From positions 1 through 13,611 of the forward strand of contig JAJBSL010000043.1 of NCBI GenBank assembly GCA_020540725.1: a stretch of DNA of 13,611 nucleotides, in the 5' to 3' direction. The notes beneath the pieces are model-generated. The model searched no databases. It was not told where the DNA came from and worked only from the letters and a program-made list of their open reading frames with translations. Made by a program: the position numbers and the translations under genes. Source of the stretch: Lachnospiraceae bacterium EP-SM-12S-S03 (GTDB taxonomy: Bacteria > Bacillota > Clostridia > Lachnospirales > Lachnospiraceae). Of this stretch, positions 7,578 through 13,611 are shown piece by piece. The first letter of the stretch is position 1. Every line of letters starts with the position of its first letter.

Positions 7578-7622
7578 AAAACTTGCAGGATGCGTAATAC
7601 TACGCAATATCCTGCAAGTTTT
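7578..7622. terminator. Bidirectional terminator between tetR and the acyltransferase gene
   Basis: A 14-bp perfect stem pairs 7578-7591 with 7609-7622 (AAAACTTGCAGGAT and its complement). Inside it is a second 5-bp stem (GCGTA 7592-7596 with TACGC 7601-7605) and a three-base AAT bulge. Both exits are T-rich. It fills the complete gap between the two convergent stop codons, so it serves both genes. Confidence 0.92.
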
Positions 7623-8402
7623 CTATTTCAATACACCTAGTGCACATCCAAGTATTCCGCCGTTTATCAAATATCTTTTTGCCTCTCTTTGAAGGCTTGT
7701 ATCTTCCGGATAATCTCGCGGATTCTCTTCTAGTTTTATGAAAATTCTCTCTTCCGCCTGTCGGCTTTCTTTATCAATCGAAACAACGTCAAACATCTTT
7801 TGAAACTCTAAAATATTAGAATCTTCTTTCAAAATCTTTCGGAGTTTTGGATCTAACAACCACGAATCACAAAGATATGTATACTCTTTTCCCCAAAACT
7901 CATATCCTCTTTTCACCGACTCTCTGCACGCTTCTATCTCCAGTTTTTCGCCTTGTGGAACATGAACACTAATCACCGTTTTCTCATGAAGAATCTCCCA
8001 TTCAGACAATGTTTTTTCAAACTGAAGTCTTCCGAGACGAAACAATTGTAATTCTACATGATGTGCCAGCCAGTCATACTCCTCAAGTCCGTATTCTCCA
8101 TAATCCCGATAACAGTTTCCACACCATATCGTCAAATCTGAAAAAGTATCCCAATAAACAGAATCTTCGATTCCTTTTTCCACATAATCTTTATGTGCAT
8201 CACATGCAAACCTGCAAAAATAGTACAGGAACCTAAGTCGGTAATCTCTTTCCTTTAAAATTGCTTTGTAAAACTGCTCTTTCTCCCGATAGAATAGCCG
8301 CTTCATCTCCCCATATTCTTCTTCCGGAATAGAAAGTTTCTTAAGTTTTTCTATCGCTTCCGGCATCATCTCTATTCCCTTTAGAAATTTTTCAAATTCC
8401 AA
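7623..8402 (-). CDS. Putative acyltransferase, NAT_N plus GNAT-like C-terminal domain type
   Basis: A 259-residue soluble protein. It resembles the Gram-positive group annotated as acyltransferase domain-containing protein, with a helical N-terminal domain and a GNAT-like C-terminal domain. Recognisable blocks are RLGRLQFE (about 122-129), HVPQGEKL (147-154), CDSWLLDP (178-185), SNIL (195-198), the TSLQR region (235-239) and a glycine-rich end (GGILGCALGVL). No experimental function is known to me and the substrate is unknown. The start appears to be TTG at 8402, with AAGGGGG (8410-8416) 7 bases upstream and overlapping the stop codon of the ABC gene, which implies coupled translation. A competing start is ATG at 8369 (residue 12), which has its own AAGGGA. 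It is the last gene of the permease-exporter operon and ends in the bidirectional terminator. Confidence 0.65.
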   Translation of the reverse strand: MEFEKFLKGIEMMPEAIEKLKKLSIPEEEYGEMKRLFYREKEQFYKAILKERDYRLRFLYYFCRFACDAHKDYVEKGIEDSVYWDTFSDLTIWCGNCYRDYGEYGLEEYDWLAHHVELQLFRLGRLQFEKTLSEWEILHEKTVISVHVPQGEKLEIEACRESVKRGYEFWGKEYTYLCDSWLLDPKLRKILKEDSNILEFQKMFDVVSIDKESRQAEERIFIKLEENPRDYPEDTSLQREAKRYLINGGILGCALGVLK

Positions 8403-8414
8403 CTTATATCCCCC

Positions 8415-10259
8415 TTATTTCATATCGTCTTCTTCAGAAAATATCTGCATTGCAGATTCTTCTTCAAACTGTTTGGAATACAGATCGTAATAATATCCTT
8501 TCTGTTTTAACAATTCCTGATGGTTTCCTCGCTCAATGATCTTTCCATCTTTTACAACTAAAATCAAATCTGCCTTGCGAATCGTCGAAAGGCGATGCGC
8601 AATTACAAAAGAAGTATGTCCTTTTAGCAGATGATCCGTTGCTTTTTGGATCAATTGCTCTGTCTGCGTATCAATAGAAGAAGTTGCCTCGTCCAATACA
8701 AAGATGCTTGGATTCGCAAGGATTGCTCTTGCAAACGAAATCAGTTGCTTCTCTCCCGTAGAGAGCCTTCCACCGCTTTCTCCTACGTCACTGTCATATC
8801 CATGTTCCAGTTTATTTACAACTTCATCTGCCGAAACGCTTCTTGCTGCCTCTTCAATTTCCTCATCTGTAGCGTCCAGTCTTCCATAACGGATATTCTC
8901 TCTTACCGTTCCGGAAAACAAATGCGGATTCTGTAACACATAGCCAATCTGACTATGCAGCCAAAGCTGAGACCGTTCTCTATAATCCACACCATCGATC
9001 AGAATGTGTCCTTTTGTTGGCTCAAAAAATCTTCCCACAAGATTGACAAGCGTAGATTTTCCGGCTCCCGTCTCACCCACAATCGCCACATTCATTCCCG
9101 CCGGCACATGAAGGTTAAAATGCTCTAATACATATTCTTTGCCATCCGGATACCGGAAAGAAACATCATCAAACACAATATCACCTTTGATCTTCTCCCA
9201 GTTTTCCTTCTTCGGCATAAAAGCATCACCGTATTTCTCGATCACGTCCTCCCGATCTGTTACATTTGGTTTCTGTTCCAAAAGGTCTGTGACACGCTCA
9301 ATATTTGCCTGACAAGAGATCAGATCTGCCAACAGCCTTGCAAGCTGCTGAATCGGCTCAAAAATTACAACTGCATAAGAAATAAATACCGACAAAGTTC
9401 CAAGTTTCATCAAATCACTTTGCACCATATAACCGCCTCTGGCCAATACGACTGCCGATGCCACAGAACTAAAAAATAGAATAATTGGAATATAAATCGC
9501 ATTTAATTTCGCAGAACGGCTTGCCGCGCGGTGCATATCCTTCGTTTTCTCAAAGAAATGTTTCTCATTATCTTTTTCAATGACCATACTTTTGGAAGTT
9601 TTGACTCCTGTAATCCCTTCATTGTAGGCACTTGTAATCTGTGAATTGATTCTTCTTACTTTCCGGTTCCAGTGCAGGATCTTATTTTGAAAATATACCG
9701 TAAGCAGCGCAATACACGGTACAATCAGCATAATGATCAATGCAAGACGTGCATTGAGGATAAACATGATCAGAAATACACTGACAACATAGATAAACGC
9801 CCAAAACATATCCACAAGTCCCCAGGCGATCATACCGGCAATCCGCAGAGTGTCACTCATCACACGCGCATGAATATACCCCACTGGAGTCGTATTATAG
9901 TAGGAAAAAGATAATGTCTGCAAATGTTCAAACTGCGCCCATTTTAAGTCTTTTCCAACATTCATTTCAATGATAGTTGCCGCCCGTACTGAAAGATAGA
10001 CACACACAGTCTGCGTAACGATCACTCCCACATATACAAGCGCAAAGCTCTGAATCCCGTCCATTGTCTTTGGTGTAATGAAGTGATCAATGGCATAACT
10101 CTGAAACAGTGGTACTAATACATCAATCGCTGCCAGAAGGATATTTAATCCTAAAGTAATCACAAAATACTTCTTGTACGGTCTAAAAAAAGGAAGCATT
10201 TTCGCCCATATGCGAAAACTAAACGGTTTATTATATTCTTGTTCTTCATAAGCCGCCAT
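8415..10259 (-). CDS. ABC exporter half-transporter, catalytic subunit (LmrD/BmrD/TM288-like)
   Basis: A 614-residue type IV ABC exporter half: six membrane helices in residues about 30-330, then a nucleotide-binding domain. Walker A is GETGAGKST (395-403), the signature is LSTGE (499-503), Walker B is FVLDE with catalytic Glu524, and the H-loop is His555 (VIAHRLSTI). The signature is degenerate (LSTGE instead of LSGGQ) while the catalytic glutamate is present. This is the pattern of the LmrD/BmrD/TM288 partner in heterodimeric multidrug exporters. The start at 10259 has a GGGGGAGG site and lies only 2 bp after the partner gene, so the two halves are co-translated. The pair probably exports hydrophobic compounds or lipids out of the cytoplasmic membrane. 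The cargo cannot be read from the sequence. Confidence 0.93.
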   Translation of the reverse strand: MAAYEEQEYNKPFSFRIWAKMLPFFRPYKKYFVITLGLNILLAAIDVLVPLFQSYAIDHFITPKTMDGIQSFALVYVGVIVTQTVCVYLSVRAATIIEMNVGKDLKWAQFEHLQTLSFSYYNTTPVGYIHARVMSDTLRIAGMIAWGLVDMFWAFIYVVSVFLIMFILNARLALIIMLIVPCIALLTVYFQNKILHWNRKVRRINSQITSAYNEGITGVKTSKSMVIEKDNEKHFFEKTKDMHRAASRSAKLNAIYIPIILFFSSVASAVVLARGGYMVQSDLMKLGTLSVFISYAVVIFEPIQQLARLLADLISCQANIERVTDLLEQKPNVTDREDVIEKYGDAFMPKKENWEKIKGDIVFDDVSFRYPDGKEYVLEHFNLHVPAGMNVAIVGETGAGKSTLVNLVGRFFEPTKGHILIDGVDYRERSQLWLHSQIGYVLQNPHLFSGTVRENIRYGRLDATDEEIEEAARSVSADEVVNKLEHGYDSDVGESGGRLSTGEKQLISFARAILANPSIFVLDEATSSIDTQTEQLIQKATDHLLKGHTSFVIAHRLSTIRKADLILVVKDGKIIERGNHQELLKQKGYYYDLYSKQFEEESAMQIFSEEDDMK

Positions 10260-10261
10260 AT

Positions 10262-12043
10262 TTACACCTCCCCCTGCTGGTTCATTTTTGCTCTGTCATC
10301 ATGGCTCATCTGAATCTCATAGATTCTACGGTAAATGCCTTGTTTCTGAATCAATTCCTGGTGAGATCCTATTTCTTCCATCTCACCTTGATTCAGCACC
10401 ATAATCCGATCCGCTCCCATAAGTGTTGTCACTCTATGCGAAACCAGGATCACGGTGGCATCTTTCATGTGTTCTTTCAGTGCATGCCTGATCATAGAAT
10501 CTGTTTCCGAGTCTACCGCTGACAAAGAATCATCAAATATCATGATCGGCGCTTTCTGCAAAAGCATTCTTGCTATGGCAACACGCTGCCTCTGTCCTCC
10601 GGAAAGAGTAACACCTCTTTCTCCAACCAAAGTATCATAACCATCCGCAAAACTCATGACCGCCTCATCTACACATGCAATTTTTGCAGCGTTTCTAATC
10701 TCTTCCAACGTTGCATCCGGATTTGCTGCCGCAATATTTTCCCGAATCGTTCTGGAATATAAAAACGGCTCTTGTAATACCATTCCTACGCTTTTACGAA
10801 GTGTTTCTAGCGGAATTTCACGAATATCCTTCCCGCCGATCTTGATACTTCCCTGCCCTTCAGAAAGCTCGTAAAGCCTTGTAAGAAGCTGAATGATCGT
10901 GGACTTTCCACTTCCGGTTCCTCCCAAGATTCCAAAAGTCTGTCCTTCCGGGATTGCAAAATTCACATTTCTTAACACTTCATTTCCATGTTCATATGCA
11001 AAATTCACATGAGAAAATTCGATATCATATCCGCTATGTGCATCTTCCTGTTGTTCCCCATATGCTTCTTCTTTTCCGCTTATGATATAGTCCACACGCT
11101 CAAAAGAAACTCCTGCCTTACTCATATCCGATAAAATTCTGCCAAGTCCGCGAATCGGCCATACAAGCGTTGTATTATAGGACGCAAATGCAATAAATTC
11201 TCCGACAGAAATCTTTCCGTTCACCGCTTCTATTGCTCCCAGTACAATGATTGTCACAACCTGTAATCCTGTGATCAAGTCTCCCACACCCCAATACAAA
11301 CCGGAAATGGTTCCAAGGCGAATCCAAAGTTTTGCAAAAATATCATTCTTTTCCCGAAAACGATCCATCTCGAATTTCTCGCGTCCGAAAGCCCGGACAA
11401 CCCGGACCCCTGTTGCATTTTCCTGTACTACAGTAGAAAGCTCTCCTTCCGCCTCATCAGCCACTGTGAATCTTTTGGCTATTAATCTATAAAATATAGC
11501 CGAATATGCCACAACAACCGGGACAAAAGCCAACGTTACAAGTGAGAGTTTCACATTCATGGAAACCATGATCACAAACGATACCGAAACTAAGAAAACT
11601 GTACGGAATACTTCCAAAAGCTGCGTTACAACAAAATTTCGTATCACTTCCACATCTGAAGTACACCGCTGAATAATATCTCCGGTCTGATTTTTGTCAT
11701 GCCACTTCATTGGAAGTTTCTGTACGTGGATAAATAGCGTGTCCCTCATATTTTTTGCAAAGTTTTCCCCTGCTTTTGCCGTGTTCGTCCGACTTATAAA
11801 CATAGAAAATCCGGATAAAACAGCAACTGCTATGAGAAGTCCGGATACAATCCACAAATGCTCTGACAAAAAGATATATTTATCCCCATTCAACACTTCA
11901 TCAATGCTAAAACGGAAAATCTGCGGTGTCAGAGCATTCAAAATAGTAGTGGCAAGCGAAGCTATCACCGCCGCCACAAAATATTTCTTTGATCCTTCAA
12001 AAAATTGAAGAATCAATTTGATTTTTTTATGTTTCTCCCTCAT
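10262..12043 (-). CDS. ABC exporter half-transporter, degenerate-site subunit (LmrC/BmrC/TM287-like)
   Basis: A 593-residue ABC exporter half with six N-terminal membrane helices and a C-terminal ATPase domain. Walker A is GGTGSGKST (374-382), the signature is a canonical LSGGQ (about 480-484), and Walker B is IMIFDD, where Asp505 replaces the catalytic glutamate. The H-loop is His536 (VSHRVTTL). The Asp in Walker B marks the subunit that carries the non-hydrolysing site in LmrC/BmrC/TM287-type exporters, complementary to the degenerate signature of the next gene. The open frame starts at 12106, but that would overlap the permease gene. AGGAG (12050-12054) stands 6-7 bases before the ATG at 12043, giving the N-terminus MREKHKKIK. 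The gap to the permease gene is 13 bp. Confidence 0.93.
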   Translation of the reverse strand: MREKHKKIKLILQFFEGSKKYFVAAVIASLATTILNALTPQIFRFSIDEVLNGDKYIFLSEHLWIVSGLLIAVAVLSGFSMFISRTNTAKAGENFAKNMRDTLFIHVQKLPMKWHDKNQTGDIIQRCTSDVEVIRNFVVTQLLEVFRTVFLVSVSFVIMVSMNVKLSLVTLAFVPVVVAYSAIFYRLIAKRFTVADEAEGELSTVVQENATGVRVVRAFGREKFEMDRFREKNDIFAKLWIRLGTISGLYWGVGDLITGLQVVTIIVLGAIEAVNGKISVGEFIAFASYNTTLVWPIRGLGRILSDMSKAGVSFERVDYIISGKEEAYGEQQEDAHSGYDIEFSHVNFAYEHGNEVLRNVNFAIPEGQTFGILGGTGSGKSTIIQLLTRLYELSEGQGSIKIGGKDIREIPLETLRKSVGMVLQEPFLYSRTIRENIAAANPDATLEEIRNAAKIACVDEAVMSFADGYDTLVGERGVTLSGGQRQRVAIARMLLQKAPIMIFDDSLSAVDSETDSMIRHALKEHMKDATVILVSHRVTTLMGADRIMVLNQGEMEEIGSHQELIQKQGIYRRIYEIQMSHDDRAKMNQQGEV

Positions 12044-12056
12044 ATCTCTCTCCTGT

Positions 12057-13403
12057 CTATTGCTCTCCGGTAAGACGTTTGATCTCCATATCCTTCGGAA
12101 GCGCAATACTCAATATAATCGATACTACAAAAACAACTGCTACACAGTTTCCACCGAAAATATCCTGTATCATCTGCGGAAACACTTTCCATATATCAGC
12201 TTCACTCGCTGATGTAAATCCAATTCCAATAGCAAGGGAAAGTGCTGTAATGATTACATTTCTCTGTGTAAATTCTGCCTTGGCAAGCATCTGTACCCCG
12301 CTGACCATAATCGTTCCAAACATCATAATCGTGCAGCCACCAAGTACTGATTCGGGAAGAGAATTGAAAAATGCTCCGATCGGCGGGAAAAATCCTGCCA
12401 GAATCATGCACAATGCCCCCATCATAATTGTAAATCTGTTCACAACTTTTGTCATCGCCACCAATCCTATGTTCTGACTGAATGATGTAACCGGAGGACA
12501 GCCAAAAAGTCCGGATACCGAACTTAAAAGTCCGTCACATGCAAGAGATCCAGATATCTCCTTCTCCGTCACTTCTCTGCCAAGTCCTGTCGCTACTACT
12601 GCAGAAGTATCTCCAATCGTTTCCGCTGCTGACACTAGGAAAATAATAAATACGGATATAATCGCATTGATGTTAAATTCCGGCATTACCGGCAGGATTC
12701 TTGGAAATGCAATCCACCCATTTGACAACAAAGAAGACAAATCCACCATTCCCATTGCAAACGAAACTCCATATCCTACAAGCAATCCAAATAAGACTGA
12801 CAGTTGTTTCCAAAAAGATTTGGCAAAAATATTAAAAAGTAAACATGCCAACAATGTGATCGTACCGATTGTCAAATTCTTTACAGATCCAAAATCTTCT
12901 GTATATCCGCCTCCAAAAGAGCGTACACCTACTGATAACAAGGAATATCCAATTGTCGTAACAACAATCCCCGCAACAACCGGTGTAATGATTCTGCGCC
13001 AGTATTTTGCCAGGAGTCCCAACATTCCTTCAAGCAGACCTCCTATGATAACCGAACCTACAACCGCATCATAGCCATACTGCGCTCCGATGTATGATAA
13101 TAATGTTACAAATGTGAAACTGACTCCCATTACGATCGGAAGCCTTGCCCCAACTTTCCCCAGTGGATATAATTGTACAAGTGTTGCAATTCCTGCCATA
13201 AACATGGCATTTTGCAGTAACACAGCGACTTTCTCTTGTTCCATTCCCGCTGAAGATGCGATCAAAATAATCGGTGTCAGATTCGACACAAACATCGCTA
13301 AAATGTGCTGCAGACCAAATGGTATCGCCTTGTGAACCGGAACCCTTCCATCCAGTTGATAAATGTTGGCAATACTGACATTTTCTTTTGTTTTTCCTCT
13401 CAT
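12057..13403 (-). CDS. NCS2-family nucleobase permease, purine (xanthine/urate) type
   Basis: A 448-residue membrane protein of the nucleobase:cation symporter-2 family, expected to have 14 membrane segments and to import a nucleobase with protons. Key family positions are visible: His33 in the first helix (FGLQHILAMF), the helix-8 motif ETIGD (Glu261 to Asp265), and the helix-10 signature QNIGLVAMTK (Gln310, Asn311, Gly313), which fits the QNxGxxxxT pattern. The ETxGD motif is typical of the xanthine and uric acid members, whereas uracil carriers such as UraA have a different helix-8 motif, so purine transport is favoured. The start at 13403 has AGGAG 7 bases upstream. It is the first gene of the operon with the ABC exporter pair and lies directly downstream of the predicted rRNA terminator. 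No purine riboswitch was found in its leader. Confidence 0.9.
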   Translation of the reverse strand: MRGKTKENVSIANIYQLDGRVPVHKAIPFGLQHILAMFVSNLTPIILIASSAGMEQEKVAVLLQNAMFMAGIATLVQLYPLGKVGARLPIVMGVSFTFVTLLSYIGAQYGYDAVVGSVIIGGLLEGMLGLLAKYWRRIITPVVAGIVVTTIGYSLLSVGVRSFGGGYTEDFGSVKNLTIGTITLLACLLFNIFAKSFWKQLSVLFGLLVGYGVSFAMGMVDLSSLLSNGWIAFPRILPVMPEFNINAIISVFIIFLVSAAETIGDTSAVVATGLGREVTEKEISGSLACDGLLSSVSGLFGCPPVTSFSQNIGLVAMTKVVNRFTIMMGALCMILAGFFPPIGAFFNSLPESVLGGCTIMMFGTIMVSGVQMLAKAEFTQRNVIITALSLAIGIGFTSASEADIWKVFPQMIQDIFGGNCVAVVFVVSIILSIALPKDMEIKRLTGEQ

Positions 13404-13439
13404 TTCCTTTCTCCTTTATCCCTTTTAAAGTCAATTATC

Positions 13440-13468
13440 ATTCTATCATAGTTTCACTTTTTATTGAA
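13440..13468 (-). promoter_or_regulatory. Alternative proximal promoter for the permease operon (extended -10)
   Basis: On the minus strand a TGA-TAGAAT extended -10 (13448-13440) lies 17 bases after a weak -35 (TTCAAT, 13468-13463). It could act alone or with the distal promoter. The weak -35 keeps confidence low. Confidence 0.4.
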
Positions 13469-13476
13469 CAAGATTT

Positions 13477-13504
13477 ATTATATAGAACACAATTTCCTAT
13501 ACAA
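13477..13504 (-). promoter_or_regulatory. Distal promoter for the NCS2 permease-ABC exporter operon
   Basis: On the minus strand TTGTAT (13504-13499) and a perfect TATAAT (13482-13477) are separated by 16 bases. Transcription would start near 13470 and give a leader of about 67 bases. The -35 box overlaps the end of the T run of the preceding terminator, a compact arrangement that isolates the operon from read-through. Confidence 0.6.
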
Positions 13505-13529
13505 AAAAACACCTAGCATTGCTAGATGT
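13502..13529 (-). terminator. Rho-independent terminator after the predicted rRNA operon
   Basis: On the minus strand a 9-bp stem (13529-13521 with 13517-13509, three-base loop) is followed by seven T residues. One pair is G-U in minus-strand RNA but would be C-A in plus-strand RNA, so the minus orientation is the stable one. It lies about 70 bases after the predicted 23S rRNA end and upstream of the permease promoter. A further short palindrome, AAGGTA-TG-TACCTT, sits at 13536-13549. Confidence 0.8.
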
Positions 13530-13596
13530 TTTATAAAGGTATGTACCTTCAAAACCACATACAAGAAATCATCCTTTGTTCTTCCTTAAACCGTCC

Positions 13597-13611
13597 TGGT
13601 TATGCCCTCGA
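13597..13611 (-). rRNA. 3' end of a 23S rRNA gene (cut by the window edge)
   Basis: The minus strand at the right edge reads TCGAGGGCATAACCA. This matches the conserved end of Gram-positive 23S rRNA (TCGAGG-n-CTTAACCA-like), which closes helix 1 with the 5' end of the molecule. The following spacer (about 13530-13596), with its TTGTATG and GGTTTTGAAGGTACAT stretches, looks like sequence that follows 23S genes in Clostridia, and a strong terminator comes next. Only 15 bases are visible, so this rests on pattern memory. No 5S rRNA gene follows within the window, so the 5S would lie elsewhere in the operon or genome. Confidence 0.6.

Noticed and set aside
13404..13500. A purine riboswitch in the leader of the purine permease.
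   Set aside because: The conserved purine aptamer strings and three-way-junction layout are not present; the leader is AT-rich and mostly unstructured.
13569..13610. A possible C-terminal tail of a minus-strand protein (13 codons ending in TGA).
   Set aside because: The same bases fit the conserved 23S rRNA end plus spacer better, and all three frames close soon, as expected for noncoding DNA.
1..13611. CRISPR arrays, tRNA genes, insertion sequences and prophage signs.
   Set aside because: I saw no regularly spaced direct repeats, no cloverleaf-like T-arm strings, no transposase-like protein and no phage genes in the window.

Overview
The window looks like chromosomal DNA of a low-GC Gram-positive bacterium, probably a Clostridia member of the Lachnospiraceae type. 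The reasons are AT-rich sequence, strong AGGAGG-like ribosome binding sites, some TTG starts, very tight gene spacing, and family content typical of gut Firmicutes. Species cannot be named from the sequence. All genes are on the minus strand except one regulator. The right edge appears to be the 3' end of a minus-strand 23S rRNA gene followed by its terminator.

Right block (13404-13611): the last 15 bases match a 23S rRNA 3' end. A spacer, a hairpin-plus-U-tract terminator, and then one or two promoters for the next gene follow on the minus strand. Block 7623-13403, read right to left: an NCS2 purine-type permease, two half-ABC exporters that form a classic asymmetric heterodimer, and a putative acyltransferase of the NAT_N/GNAT_C type. 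Spacings are 13, 2 and 12 bp, so this is probably one transcription unit. It ends in a bidirectional terminator shared with the convergent tetR gene.

Block 146-7577: a TetR-family regulator (plus strand) is divergent from a five-gene minus-strand operon. The operon order is a very large M14 zinc carboxypeptidase (1093 aa), a DUF969 membrane protein, a DUF979 membrane protein, an M29-like aminopeptidase, and pyrrolidone-carboxylate peptidase (pcp). All gaps are 11-33 bp and a terminator follows pcp. The 188-bp divergent region holds a promoter for each direction. A perfect 15-bp inverted repeat lies in the leader of the peptidase operon, and an 8-base copy of its half-site sits at the tetR transcription start. 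This suggests that the TetR protein controls both units.

The most interesting reading is that the operon is a regulated scavenging system for peptides or pyroglutamyl peptides. Two small membrane proteins would form the carrier, and three unrelated metallo- or cysteine-type peptidases would process the cargo in the cytoplasm. The carrier role and the substrate are inferences. The left edge (1-78) is a GC-rich stretch of consecutive hairpins that no gene explains; it may be a structured intergenic repeat or the tail of an RNA.
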